Positions 33,491-45,692 are shown, numbered from the stretch's first letter. The stretch: DNA of 64,000 nucleotides from Catonia carolina (GCA_035578175.1 JAQMRL010000005.1:56959722-57023721); one strand, 5' to 3'. Translations and numbers: made by a program. Notes: generated from the letters alone by a model not told the origin.

Positions 33491-33796
33491 TTTGAAAATA
33501 TTTTCCAAATTATACTCGCCAATATGTAGCCATTCCACTCAGAACACTGCACCTCTCATATTTTTACGAATTTGACACGTAACACAAAAATTTTGGATAA
33601 ATAAAACACTTTTTTAGGTTTAAAGTATAATAACTTTGTTACATGTCTAATTGAACCATTGTTGTTTTAATTTAACATGTAGAAAATTAAATTCTGAGAA
33701 AATTTATTTAAATAAATTCTGACATTGAAGGTTGCAGAATAAATTCAGACATTGAAATTCGGCTTTAATTAATAACAAAACCATACGTTTTCACTT

Positions 33797-33990
33797 TTTT
33801 TATTTATTTATTCGTTTAACGTCGCATCAACTGCAACGGTCATTAGCGACAACGTTGGGGTATAACTGTTTGAGGATGAAATGATTTTTTGTAACGTATG
33901 AAAAAATTCCGTGCCTGATTGGGATTCGAACCCACGACCGCATGATGAGAGACGAGCACGTTACCAACTACGCCAATGTGGTCGGCTTAT
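33797..33990 (-). mobile_element. SINE4, tRNA-derived
   Basis: On the minus strand the head reads CACATTGGCGTAGTTGGTAA (A box) and GTGGGTTCGAATCCCAATC (a strong B box) and continues through GGCACGGAATTTTTTCATAC. It ends GCGACGTTAAACGAATAAAT with a (TTTA)n-type tail. The head is tRNA-like, but the element runs on beyond any tRNA. A truncated relative is at 55186-55300. Confidence 0.85.
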
Positions 33991-35284
33991 TTGTTTTTAT
34001 TTACAACTGTTCGTTTTTGTAGTACTTGTAAAATATCTATTCACTATTATATTTTTAAACATGACATAGCCCTCCGGGCCAGCCCGGATAATGCCAGCCC
34101 GGTATAAATGTGTAGACAACAACGGAAAATAAAGGTACAGCACTTATATTTTGTTGTTTTCAAACACCAATGGTTGCGAAAGGGTTAAATCATTAAGACT
34201 ATTTAATTTAAAATTGTAATATTAATTACTTTTTATGATTTTATTAAGTATTTTTTAAAACCAGAACTGAATGTTTAAAAAAATACATTTTTCTACAGAA
34301 TTAATTAATTTTTTTATAGGTTGGCAATAGCAGCTTATCAACCTTTTTCGGTATAAACTATTTTATTCAATTCTAAAAACAAAAACAATTAAAATTGGAG
34401 TGTTAGGAATGAAGGTGTTGTACATTAACCACGAAGTTACTCGAAATAGCCTCCATTTCGTTCCATGAACGTAACACAGTGCACATAAATCTCTTCCAAT
34501 AAATATAAAACAACAATAAAAACAACCCTTAATTCTCTTAAAAATTAAACTACGAAACTAAAAATTTACTGTTCTTGGTTACTGTTTTAAAACCCCTAAA
34601 ATGTTTCCCAATTCTCCCCATTTAAAATAACTAATAAGAGAAATAAAAAAAGAACATTTAAGTAGTTTTAATAAAATTTTATATCATTTAAATAAAGATT
34701 TTTAAAATCTCTTGAGATTTATGTTCAATTTTTTAAACGATTGTAGTACTATAGTATTTACATTTTCTAATTAAATAAAATATACAGAAGAAAACTCCTT
34801 AATCCAAAGTCCATTAAAACTTTTACCATAATGATTTATGTAAATACATGGATTTAGCAGTTATAGTCTTCCATATATTAAATTGAAGATTTCTCTTTTA
34901 CTTAAAATGGTTTTAAAAAAACGTAAATGGTATAGTTTTTGCTTCCGGTTCTTTGAGTGATTTATATCTTCAACAAATGGATTGTTTAAAGCGATTTGTT
35001 ACGGTCTTTTACAGTCTAGAATATAGATCAGGTATTATAATACAAGGAGAGTAGTTTAGTAATTCAGACATCGTCTAATTGTTTATCTTTCCACAACATT
35101 AATTTTAACTATACCTGAAGTAATTGTTCTGTCTCCTTTTTCACAAAACACATCTAGATGAAAACGTTTTCTCTTAATCTTAAATATTTCACTCAATTCG
35201 CTGCAAATATAATTTAGGTACTAAACATTCTGTACGTAAAATAAAAGAAGTAAACGTTTAACTTTAATATTTAACTCTCCATCA
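33991..35284. other. AT-rich span
   Basis: No gene was seen. A GC-richer patch at 34070-34112 (CCGGGCCAGCCCGG, then GCCAGCCCGG) stands out but was not assigned. Confidence 0.5.
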
Positions 35285-35900
35285 TCATCATGTCAAGGAT
35301 TAGCCTGAATGGCCTGCTTCGGCATCCATCGCTTTTTAGGTCTTCCCAAGTTTTGCTTCCCTCTAGGTTTATATTTTCATGCTCGTAGAGGAAGTCGGAG
35401 TGCTGGTATGCAAACCAAATGGTTGGATCAGTTTCTCTTACATATTCTTAATGTTTTACACAGTGACTGAACATTTTAACTCGGCACGTATAGTTTCGTT
35501 ACGTACTCAATCTACTAGCGTACAACCTTTGACTCTTCGCTAAAATCTCATTTCAGCAGCTTAGATACGAAATTTGTTCCTCTGTAATGGCCCCCATGTT
35601 TCACTCCTATATGTTATAAGTGGCACAGCCATTACTCTATCAAATATAATTTGGATGTCGTGTCTCGTTTTCTTTCCTAATGTCCCGCAAATAGAACCGC
35701 ATACAGCGCTGAATTTTGCCAGTTTCTCACTCCCGTCGTCATCTTTGTCATAGAAAATCCTATATTTTAAATATTTTAAATCTCAAACTTGTTCTATAGT
35801 ACGATTGCCAAGTATAGTTTTTGAGTGGATCGGCCATCTACCCTTGAATGCCATAATCTTTGATTTTTTTGCCTACATTCTCATGCCAAACTCGGATGAT
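35285..35900 (-). mobile_element. LINE B fossil, uninterrupted copy
   Basis: The minus strand parallels 22690-23640: the block ending ACTTATAACATATAGGAGTG, then GAGATTTTAGCGAAGAGTCA (the FLRxVKG region), WSNHL-type sequence, and a tail CATTCAGGCTAATCCTTGAC. Several frameshifts occur. It gives the empty-site comparison for the SINE1 copy D insertion. Confidence 0.83.
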
Positions 35901-36142
35901 TTGGGAATTTCGGATTTTCGAAATTCTGGAATTCGAATGGTTAAAATATAACTTTAAAAACTATTGCAAAATTAAATAATTATAAAAACTAAAACGCAAA
36001 AGTTCCACCATTGGTGTGCTTCCTTACTTTGTTTATGTTATTTATTATATGGTTACATCATCGGCACTATCACCTTTTCTTACTTACCTAAGCATTTCTT
36101 ACTTTAATACAATGTACAAATTACATAATATAGTAAAAAATA
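35901..36142. other. AT-rich spacer
   Basis: No recognised feature. Confidence 0.5.
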
Positions 36143-38430
36143 TACCGGGTTTCTCACAGAATTTGAACCATAAGAAAATAGCATCGATTTTCATTAATTT
36201 GTTAATATTTTTTTCCACGAATACATGAAGCTTGTTATAATCAGGAATAATTAAAAATGTTTAGACCTTTTAAAAAATATCAATTTGATAAATTTTAAGA
36301 TCTATGTTTTAGCTTAAATACTGAAATATATAAATTTTTAACCATTTTCTAAGGGTGTTTTATTAAGAACGCAACCCTATGTTAAAAGCCACAATCTACA
36401 GCATATTTTTATTTTCCGTACTTTACAAATTATTAATTAATCTAAATTATTATTTTACAAATGAACAGAAAATTGCAATGAATTTAACCTTTTATGTTTA
36501 CAGTAGATGTTCGAAGTGATTTCCTGCAACTTCAATACACATGAATTCGTTTAATGACATTTGCAGCAACTTTTCTTAAAGTCTGTTCACTAATGCTTGA
36601 AATCGCACTTGTAATGTTAGTTTTTAATTCATCGATCGTATGAGGGTTGTTTTTGTAAACTTCACCTTTTAAAGAACTCCATAGGAAAAAGTCTGCTGGT
36701 GTAAGATCTGGGGATCATGGAGGCCACAAATCTTTCGATACTGAGCGGTGATTAAAAAATTCCCGTAGCATTGCTAGCATTTCATTTGCACTATGACATG
36801 AAGCGTTGTCCTGTTGAAACCAACAATTTCGGTCGTCCAAATTCAACAATGAAATGAACTGTTGGATTAAATCACTATAAAATACACTGTCTACAGTACT
36901 GTCAAAAAATAACGGCCGTATTATACGGCGGCGGGAAATTGCACACCAAACACCAATTTTACGTGAGTGCAATGCTTTTTCATGGAAACATGAGGATTTG
37001 TTGCATTCCATATTCTACAGTTCTGACTATTCACAAAGCCATCTAAATGAAACCAAGCCTCATCACTAAAATAAAAATGATCCAACAATTGAATACTATT
37101 TTCTTCAACCGAAGATCGAAACCACCGACAATATTGTAATCGTTTCTGATGGTCTGTAGCTTTCAGTTCATGAGTTACGCCAAGGTGATAAGGATGCAAA
37201 TATAACTTTTTCGTAGCTCTGAAAACAGTAGTTAATGTTAGCCCAGCTTGCGATGATATGATCTAAGCGATTTTTTGGGTGATTGAGTCAAACGATTTTT
37301 CAAATCTTCGAGAATTTCTGCGGTTAACTTTGTTGACTGGCAAGGTGGTTTCTGAGTACACTCCCAGTTTTACGAAATTTATTTATCAAACGCAATATTG
37401 ACGATTTATTTGGAACGGCAGAACGGGGAAATTTAAACTGAAACTTATCTTGCACACATTTGTAAGATTTACTCGCTATGTAAGAATCTACAATAAACTC
37501 GCGTTCTTCCTTGGAAAAAACCATTGCTGACACAATATAATGAAACGACTGCTGTCACCACACTAATGCTTGAATAAAACATTTTAACTGTCTTAGGTGT
37601 TGGCCTTGAGTACACTGTTGCCAACATACCGATTGGGGGACAGAAAATTTACCGATGTATTACTTCTATCTTCTTATAATCAGGGTTGCGTCCTTAATAA
37701 AACACCCGTTATTTAAGTAATGTAATTATTATCAACATGTCGCATTCTATGTTTGGAGTAACGGTAACGTTCTGTTGCTGATATGTAACGACAGGTGGGT
37801 CGAATCCATCTGCGGTAAAAAACTTTATTGTTAAAAAATATTGAAAATATTATAAACAATTTTAATTTATTTGTTCATGTTTTAATTTTAATATTTTTTT
37901 ATCATCTAAAATTATTTTAACAATCTGCTGTCTCTGAAAATAAAATGTTGCTGAAGGAAATATATAATAGGCCTACTGAATTTAATACTACATAATACTG
38001 AATTTGCTACAAAAACAAACAAATTTTTAAGCACATAATTTTAGATGATAAAACAAATTATCAAAATTAAATAAATAATTATTTTTTTTAATATTTCCAA
38101 TATTTTTAACAATAAAAAAGTTTTAGCGCAGGTGGGATTCAACATATCTCTCCTTACATCTCCACACCAGCACGTTACCATTACTCCAAACATACAATGC
38201 GACAAGTTGATAAAATTTACAATACTTAAATAGAAAACGGTTATAAATTTGTGTATTTAAGCTAAAATACAGCTTAAAATGTATCAAAATTGATATATTT
38301 TTGAAGGTCTAAACATTTTTGAATGATTTCTGTTTATAAGTCTTCATTTATTCGTGGGAAGAAAATATTGACAAACTGATGAAAATTAATGCAATTTTCC
38401 TATGGTTCAAATTCCGTGGGACACCCGGTA
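36143..38430. mobile_element. Foldback element with long inverted arms
   Basis: TA dinucleotides (36143-36144, 38429-38430) flank ends reading CCGGGTTTCTCACAGAATTT and, at the other side in reverse complement, CCGGGTGTCCCACGGAATTT. The left arm is 36145-36351 plus 37710-37930. The right arm is about 38045-38428. The arms include a tRNA-like GGTGGGTCGAATCCATCTGC stretch (37790s). No own transposase is seen. A separate mariner sits in the left arm. Confidence 0.85.
36350..37711 (-). mobile_element. Mariner-type transposon with 26-bp terminal repeats, inside the foldback arm
   Basis: TA copies at 36350-36351 and 37710-37711 flank 26-bp terminal repeats (36353-36378 and 37682-37707, 25 of 26 matching; core GTGTTTTATTAAG). 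On the minus strand: helix-turn-helix MVFSKEEREFIVDSYIASKS at 37324-37533; a degraded linker; HFYFSDEAWFHLDGFVNSQN with the first Asp; GVWCAISRRRIIRPLFF; FQQDNASCHSA with the second Asp; then WPP, a stop where the family has a sense codon, and SPDLTPADFFLW with the third Asp. I count 38 residues between the second and third Asp. The protein C-terminus after that is not recognised. Frameshifts make it inactive, but it is the best-preserved element here. Confidence 0.92.
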
Positions 38431-39399
38431 TTTAAATGAATGTAAGATAAAATAAAATAAATGGATGGAACAATCACAAGTTGTTTTAAATTATGTAAGT
38501 TTTATCTACCCTAAAAATATAGTTTTCTTTATCAGAATTAAATTTTTATCTTTTATTTCTATCTCAGTAAAATAGACAAAAAGGATAACCACTGAGCTAA
38601 ATGATTTCTTCATGTTTAAGTGGTTGGAAGTTGTGTAGTTGACTAAACAAAATGGGAAGGCATTTACGAGGCTATTTTTCATTCTTTGAGGTTCTTTCTT
38701 TCAAGCTGAGGTTAATTTATATTCTTACTTTTAAGTGTCTGCGCTGAAAAAATGAAAATGTATAAATTTTCCAAACTCTAGATAGAAATTTGGCCTAGAT
38801 TTTTTTTAACACTTCAACTCACAACCAGCTGAATCAACAAGACACCAACAATATTATCATCATTATTTTCATGTTTTAGTCTTTAAGAAAGACGAACAAA
38901 TTTGTGCTCCCTTTTCTAAATAATTATACCCAAAAGATTTCATGACTTTGTGAATTATTCATGAGTTGGGAAGCAGATGTTTAAGCAATTTACCACCAGC
39001 AGTGATGAATTTAAGTAAAATCGATACAAAGGGTTATATTGAAAACTAAACAAAAAGAACAACCATTAGCTATCTTTTATTATGTAAACAAAGGAAAGGA
39101 ACTCAATTTAATTTTTTGTTTTTTTTCTTTCTTATCATCTTTATGAAATCAATAAAGGGTTGTTATCGTGGAAAATATTCTATTATTCATCTTCAATTTA
39201 TAATATACTCATTTTCTATATCGAACAATAGCTACTGTTTTAATATTGATAACATTTGAAATACACTAAATATTATTTTGAGTTTAAAATCACGTAAGGA
39301 ATGTTCATCGATTTTTTTCTTTGTTTCCCAAATTACGTTATTTATTTTTGCTCAAAATTACAAAACAAATTTTTCTCTTTTTCTTTTTTAAACGGTGTC
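38431..39399. other. AT-rich spacer
   Basis: No recognised gene or repeat. Confidence 0.5.
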
Positions 39400-39910
39400 C
39401 TACAGCTGCTACCGCATCCCGCACCTCAATCCACCTCGATCTGTTCCACCAGTCCTCCTACAGCTCTCTCTATCACATAGCCCCTCTTGCCCGTTCTCCC
39501 GAATTTCCGCAGGGTTTATCTCTCTTTCTCTGAGTGGCTGGCTGGTAGTTAAAGATCCTTTTTGGCCGCGTTTCCTCTTCCATTCGACGTACATGACTAT
39601 ACCAAACCAATAAAATTGTCTTTTCTCTATTCTTTCCACAATAATTGTATCACGCACCTCCACTTGAGACCTTACTTCATCATTTTTCACATGTTCCAGC
39701 CGAGAAATACTACAAGCTCTTCTCAAATAATCCATCTGCACTGCACTCAATCTATTTCTGTTCTTCCTACTAATTTGCCAACATTCTGTCCGATAAGTCA
39801 TTATTGGGTCCACTAACTTGGCAGATTATCTTAGTTTTTATTTTAATTTTTGAAGACCACAGCATTGAATTTATTCTATTCGTAGCAACTCTTCCTTGAA
39901 CAGCCCTGAA
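39400..39910 (-). mobile_element. LINE B-like reverse transcriptase C-terminal fossil
   Basis: The minus-strand frame 39409-39813 (134 codons) reads PIMTYRTECWQISRKNRNRL, the YGSETW-like block, then MDYLRRACSISRLEHVKNDE, VEVRDTIIVERIEKRQFYWF and GIVMYVEWKRKRG. This is the standard order after the palm domain. The last 50 residues read as frameshifted GRPxxRW sequence. Upstream (39815-39900) an extra broken block is present. Confidence 0.85.
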
Positions 39911-40068
39911 CTGGATGTCTCTTTCACACGTTCCTTTCCCTGTAATGAGACTTCCGAATTACTTAAAACCGTCACAAATCTTGATCAATCCAATTGGATA
40001 TCCCTCGCTCTTTCTCCTACAGCAAATTTTGGGAATAAATTAATTACATATTTTGGAAACAAAAAAAA

Positions 40069-40537
40069 ATTCTATTTCAAATAAAAAATTTGTAAAATAA
40101 ATTTTACTAACCTTTTTAAGCTGCCTTGATTTCTACTATTGTTACTTACACGTGTTTCGGTGGATCTACCATCATCAGATCACACAGTATCATTTGAAAC
40201 AAATAATTTTTATTTAAAATCTGTAGAAGATATTACATCGTCAGCCATCTATATAAAACTGATTTAAAATTGACTTATTATAATCTATTCTTTCTCGTAT
40301 TTATAGAGTAATAGGATCTATTAGAATAACTTAATTTTAAATCAGTTTTATATACATGACTGAAGATGTAATATCTTCTACAGATTTTAAATAAAAATCT
40401 TTAGTTTCAAACGATATTGTTTACTCTGATGTTGGTGGATTCACCGAAACACATGCAACAGATAGTAAAAATCAAGGCTGCTTTAAAAGGCTAGTGAAAT
40501 TCATTGTATAAATTTATTTTATGAAAAAAATAGAATT
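40069..40537. mobile_element. Foldback MITE, about 470 bp
   Basis: The arms 40069-40275 and 40325-40537 pair over much of their length, for example AATCTGTAGAAGATATTACA, TGTTTCGGTGGATC against TGTTTCGGTGAATC, and GCTGCCTTGATTT. The loop is about 50 bp. There is no coding and no clear target duplication. Confidence 0.75.
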
Positions 40538-40748
40538 GATTTCAAGCTGCAGGATACATTATAAGTATTTATTTTTGAATTAAAAAAAATTGATGAGCTT
40601 TTCTTACGCGATTTTAAACTCAAATTTCTTGTCGATTTCAAAAATGTTATCCATATAAAAGAAATGTATTTAATTCATTTAAAATAAATTCGTGTGTCGG
40701 ATATGTTTACGCCAATATTATTCTTTCTACATATTCTCATGAATGAAC

Positions 40749-41050
40749 CACCGGGTTGGTCTAGAGTTAAAGTCATCGCCGCGAGTCAGCTGATTTTCGG
40801 AGACGAAAGTTCCTGGTTCAAATCCTAGTAAAGGTAGTTACTTTTATTCGGTTTTGAATTCTAGAATATTGTTACCGGTGTTCTTTGAAGGTTGGGGTTC
40901 AATTAACCATTATCTCTCAGGAATGGTCGGCCTGGATCTGTACACCTCATTCACACGTCATACACATCATCCTCATCTCATTGGGTTATGGGGTTGTTTA
41001 TTATTCTGAATGGAACAGATTGTAACGTTCACACATTAGGGTTTAAAAAA
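40749..41050 (+). mobile_element. SINE2 copy, near full length
   Basis: The tRNA-like head has TGGTCTAGAGTTAAAG (A box) and CTGGTTCAAATCCTAG (B box). The body continues with TTACCGGTGTTCTTTGAAGG, GGTCGGCCTGGATCTGTAC and CATCTCATTGGGTTATGG, ending GGAACAGATTGTAACG plus ACACATTAGGG and a short A run. Standard tRNA-derived SINE structure. Confidence 0.9.
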
Positions 41051-41078
41051 ATTCTCTCGAATATGTTCTTTTTTTCTT

Positions 41079-41390
41079 TTGAGACGCAGTGAATCACTTG
41101 AGTCAGTTTCTGGGCACTCTCTTCTGGTTCTTTTGCCTTTCTGCTTCCGAAAAGATCACTGTCCTGCTTTCTCTTTTATGTACCTTTCCTTGGAATCTAA
41201 TATTTTTATCTTTTGCTGTTCAGTTTTATTTTCTAGATCTTTGAAGATGAGGTCTAATCCTTCCATATCTTTCTTGATTTCTCTTAACCACATTACTTCT
41301 GTCTTTTTCTGTAGAGTTTTCTGACTGTTTGGTTTCTTTGAAATTTTTTTCTTTTTTATGTACTTATTAAAAGCCACGTCGGCTAGGTAA
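41079..41390 (-). mobile_element. LINE C-terminal tail fossil
   Basis: The minus-strand frame reads TEVMWLREIKKDMEGLDLIF and ends DSKERYIKEKAGQ. It resembles the tail at 53715-54110, which has the same charged W..EIK.D spacing. It begins right after the SINE2 copy. Confidence 0.6.
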
Positions 41391-42254
41391 TAAGGGATTA
41401 CTTTACGTAAGTATGCTTATGAGACAATAAAACCATAGTTTTATACAATGAAATCATTAGTACCCCTCTGAAAACTGCTCGTAATTCTTCATCATGGATA
41501 ATTAATTTTTTAAATTTTTGTAGACTTCTCAGAACTTTAGTACTAATTTTGTTTTATTATTTCAGGTAATAATATTAAAGAAGATTTGATCAACAAATCC
41601 AAGATTTTCAATTTGTAATAAAACAATTTGTAAATAAATAAAAGAAGCATTTATAAGGTACGAGTACTTATTTTATTTTTAATGTAACATTAAAAGACTT
41701 TATAGGTCCACTTTTTGTAAATTTACAATTAAGTGTTATGGAAGAGATAGAAAATAGTCTAGAATATTATAAAAATAAAATTTGTTGTTTACTTTTATTG
41801 TATTAAAAAAACATTAAATATTCTGTACAATAAATAAATTTATTAGTTTTAACTTTTGGTTTTGTAATCTTTGTATAAATATAAATACGTAGTATGTGTT
41901 CAAAAGTGTATTGTATAGTTCATAGTCCAACCAAAATTAGAAAATTGAGGTCCATGAGTAGCGATATGAAACATTTTTTCAAATTAAAAAACTAAAATTT
42001 TTAAATTAAACTTTATGTTATCCATGTAGTCAGTCGTACGCCATCTTAGCTTGCAGAACAACTTTAAAATTTTGAAGCTTTCCTTCAAGGATAAAACGAA
42101 CGGATTAGAGGATTTATTTAAATAAAAATTTTCGATAAGATTTTCAGTAATTTTTAATAATTTTGAGAATAAAATTTCTTTAATATGTTATTTTAAAACG
42201 TTATTTTTTATTCAAGCCTTTATCTATTATTTTATAATTTAAAAAACTTGGAAG
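41391..42254. other. AT-rich spacer
   Basis: No gene or repeat end was seen. Confidence 0.5.
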
Positions 42255-42415
42255 ACGTAACTTGCTCTGCTAGTACTGTTTTCGCCTCTCCCACTCCTGT
42301 GCATCGATATTATTCCCCTACTCTCGATCCAGCTGTAAATCATCGCTGTCGTTGCTCCAACTATCACAAAGAGGCAGTTAAAGGAAGCACACTTTCCCAG
42401 TTTTCAGTTGGCTCA
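42255..42415 (-). repeat. Unclassified interspersed repeat, copy 2
   Basis: Its reverse complement matches 6569-6720 (GCCAACTGAAAACTGGG against GCCAACTGAAGACTGGG; CTGCCTCTTTGTGATAGT). No motifs or target duplications were recognised. Confidence 0.65.
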
Positions 42416-42464
42416 TGAGCATAGGAAATCTTTTACTATGTTGTTCTATGATTTTCTATGTTAG

Positions 42465-42875
42465 GACTGCAGCATTATACGGGAGTGAAACGTGGGTGAT
42501 AGGGGCTGTATAAAGGAAGAGGATAGAAGTTTTTGAAATGTAGTGTTATAGGAACATGTTAAAGATTAGATGGGTGGACAAAATAAGTAATTTAGAGGTT
42601 CTTAGGCGAATGGATGAAAAAGAAGTTTACGGAAGCATCTTACCAATAGGGATAGCTAGTAGGGCATATCTAAGACTTCCAGGTATTGGTCTATCAATAA
42701 TGTAGGGTAATTTTGAGGGAATGAATTGTAGGGGGAAGCAAAGGATGGAATATATAAAGAAAATTACAAAAGATGTAGGGTGTTGCACAGGTATGTAGAT
42801 ATGAAATGACTTGCACAAGATAGAACAGCTTTGAGAACTGCATCAAACCAGTCGAGAGACTGATGACAAAAAAAT
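42465..42875 (+). mobile_element. LINE D 3' end, copy 2
   Basis: It encodes LYGSETWVIGAV, KIRWVDKISNLEVLRRMDEK and a decayed rest, and ends ATCAAACCAGTCGAGAGACT with A-rich tail. Compared with 2696-3456, it starts later and carries extra small deletions. Confidence 0.88.
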
Positions 42876-43796
42876 TTTGTTATATTTTTATTTATCTTGT
42901 TTATCAAAATACAATGGAAACACAATTTTATTAATTCAGTAATATTACAATTCACATTATATTTAGCAACGAGTTATTATAATGAATTTTCTCATAATAA
43001 TTGCATCCGTTGATGGAAATATTACTGTTGTTTTTTTAGATGATGCCAATGTTTTTTTATTAAGTTCTAACAGAAAAGCTTGGAGCCTATACGATATAAA
43101 CTTTTTAATTTGTTTTTTATGAATAATTTTGAAAAAAGTTTGTTTAAATTTGAAATGTTGTTTTGTTTAAATTTTATAAAATGGTTTACATTATATTATG
43201 ATATTAAATACACGAGACAAATTTTAAAACAACAATAATATCCGTCAAACTTTGTATCCTAAATCTAATTCACTGTGGAAACACAGATGTTGACTTTTTC
43301 ACTAAAACAAACAAAATTACTTTTTATGTTACCCAAAAATTCATTTTTTCAAACAAATTTAAATAATTTGTGCATATAAATTCCTTCTTTGCTAATAATG
43401 ATCCTCATTTTTCTGACTGGACTAACAATTAGTATAGATTAAAATGTAAATGTGTGTATATATTATTATAATTTAATGAATATTTGTACACCTAAATTAC
43501 AATAAATTAAATAAAATTTTTTTTTACATATTGGTAATCATTAAAATCAATTAAGTATGGCTAAATGATATTATGAAGTTGTGATAAAAAAATTTTCACC
43601 GATTAACTGCTGATTAAGATGACCAAACTGATTTTACATCCCTGTTTGCTAAACATTATTGAGATAAAACGTAGGTATTCCTTCTATCCTTAAAAAATTG
43701 TTCAACTTATAAAAATAATTTTCGTTTAATAAAAGTTTATGTATGTAAAGTTATACAATAAATTAATTACTTTTTGGAAAAGAACAATTTTTGTTT
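42876..43796. other. AT-rich spacer
   Basis: No recognised feature. Confidence 0.5.
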
Positions 43797-44125
43797 ACCT
43801 ACCGTGTTGGTCTAGAGAGTTAATGTCGTCACCGCATGTTTCAGCTGTTTAACAGCTGATTTTCGGAGACGATGGTTCCGCGGTTTAAATCCTGGTAAAG
43901 TTAAAATTTAGCTACTATTATACGGATTTGAACAATAAACAATGATTATCGGTGTACTTTTATGGTTGGGGTTCAATTAACCATACTTTCTCAGGAATGG
44001 TTGGCCTGAGGCTGTACAAGATCACATCTTATTTGCAAGTCATACATATAATTCTCATCTCATTGAATCATAGAGTTGTTTATTGTTTTTAATTGGACAG
44101 ATAGCAATTTACATACATTCGGAAC
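43797..44125 (+). mobile_element. SINE2 copy, near full length
   Basis: A box TTGGTCTAGAGAGTTAATG, a GTTTCAGCTGTTTAACAGCT stem, B-box-like CGGTTTAAATCCTGG, and the standard body through ACTTTTATGGTTGGGGTTCA and TCTCATCTCATTGAATC to AACAGATTGCA-like text (GGACAGATAGCAATT). It contains the self-complementary CAGCTGTTTAACAGCTG. Confidence 0.88.
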
Positions 44126-44714
44126 TAAATTAAAAAAAATTAAAATAAAACATTTTATTTTTAGTGGGAGTAATTACTGGTTATTCAAAACACAATTTAA
44201 TGATATCAAAATACTATTTATGAAATTATTTTAATTGGTTTTACAACCCCTTTGACATACTTCACTTACTTTTGCAACTTATTTCAAAACTTTTGCGTAG
44301 TAATAATTGGCTTACTTATCCTGTTACTTCTCTTCTACCATGGGTTCTAAACGAGACAACTGATCATTTTCCGACCTTGACTGGAAAATATTTGAGTTAA
44401 TTTTCCTCCTTCAGTATCAACTCATCATTAGAAATGAAGAGAAATACGTGTATGTAAATAAGTGTATAAGTCTATACACTTAAATAAGTTAACAACAAAA
44501 GTTTAATAACTTTGTAAACATTTAATCTGGTCGAATCACAACAAAATGAAGTAATAAACTACCAAACAGAAGAGCCTGTAGAGACTTCTCTACAGGCTAA
44601 CTGGAATATATCCTCACAACTAAAACGAAATTTTCTGTCTAAAGTTCCTAAGGTTTATTTGAGCATATGAGATTTGTTTAAAAAATAACAGGACTGTATT
44701 TTTAAGTTTTAATA
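44126..44714. other. AT-rich spacer with a 26-base hairpin
   Basis: The only structure noted is the hairpin at 44573-44598: AGCCTGTAGAGA, two bases, then its complement. Confidence 0.55.
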
Positions 44715-45237
44715 TTTAAGCGGTTCAAAGAGGGACGAGAAAATATTGAAGATGGCCCACTTCCATCACGACCCTCAACGGATGAAAAAATTTTAGATCT
44801 AATTCGGAAAGACCATCGGTTGAGTATTCGTGCAGTTTCTGAGATGGTAAGAATCGTTTAGCAGATTTTACATGAACATTTTCACACGAGGAAAGCTTGT
44901 TCAAAAATAGTGCACCAGAACCAAGAATAGTACCCATATTGGATTGGTTATCAAGTCGTTTTTGGCTAAGCATGAGATCCCTGTTTTGTAACATCCACAC
45001 ACCTCACCAGAATTTGCTCTATATGAATTATTTCTGTTCCCCAAAGTAAAAGTTTCACTGAATTGAACAAAATTTGAGACAAATGAAGGTGTAAAACACA
45101 AAGTGACGGATACTTTGAACATGCTTTCAGAAAATAACTTCAAACACTGCTTTAACCAGTAGGAAATTGGTATGGAATGGTGTAAGGATCGTGAATTATA
45201 TCGAAGGGATAATGTTAAAGTTGTATAAAAGTAGAAA
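44715..45237 (+). mobile_element. Mariner (DD34D-type) deletion derivative
   Basis: The frame from 44715 reads FKRFKEGRENIEDG, RPSTDEKILDLIRKDHRLSI and RAVSEMVRIV, then a stop and QILHEHFHTRKACSK: the N-terminal DNA-binding part of mariner transposases. Directly after (44950-45237) comes the C-terminal part: AKHEIPVL, then LFLFPKVKVSLN, HKVTDTLNMLSENNFKHCF and DNVKVV. The whole catalytic centre is deleted, and the third Asp position (YELFLFP) is also changed. No terminal repeats were located. It is dead. Confidence 0.82.
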
Positions 45238-45692
45238 TAAAAAATGTTATAGCCCTAATCCGGTTTTTATCTTGCTAAACCTTGTATAGTTATCAGATAC
45301 ATGTTTCTATATCTCGCAGCAATTTAGTTTGGTTGCAAGAAACTAAGTCTGAAATAATACTTAAGACTATCAGTATCTCTCCTTTGTATGAACGGAATGA
45401 CGCTTTATACAACCTTGAATTCAATATGCTGTTAATGTAATTTAAAGAATGGTTGCATACAATTTTTCAGAGTTGCTGACAAACAAACAAATCTCTTGCT
45501 TTCATCCTTCAACCACACGGAGCTGGCAGCTACACAGTACAAATAACATTAAAAAATTGATCAGAATTTCCAGACAGATGATTTTATAACTCAGTAATTT
45601 TTAAAAATGATTTAACTAGTCAAATCTATGTATTTCTAATTGAATAAACACACTTTTATAATAAATCAAAATTTTAAAATTACCGAAATATT
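45238..45692. other. AT-rich spacer
   Basis: No recognised feature. Confidence 0.5.

Noticed and set aside
33905..33985. A functional tRNA gene at the SINE4 head
   Set aside because: Sequence continues as a repeat shared with 55186-55300 and no matching acceptor stem closes it.
33990..34115. GC-rich CCGGGCCAGCCCGG patch as a possible RNA gene
   Set aside because: It is short, has no boxes or closed fold visible beyond the local palindrome, and no second copy was confirmed.
39321..39816. Plus-strand frames of 70-84 codons
   Set aside because: They are the antisense of the clear minus-strand LINE reverse transcriptase fossil.
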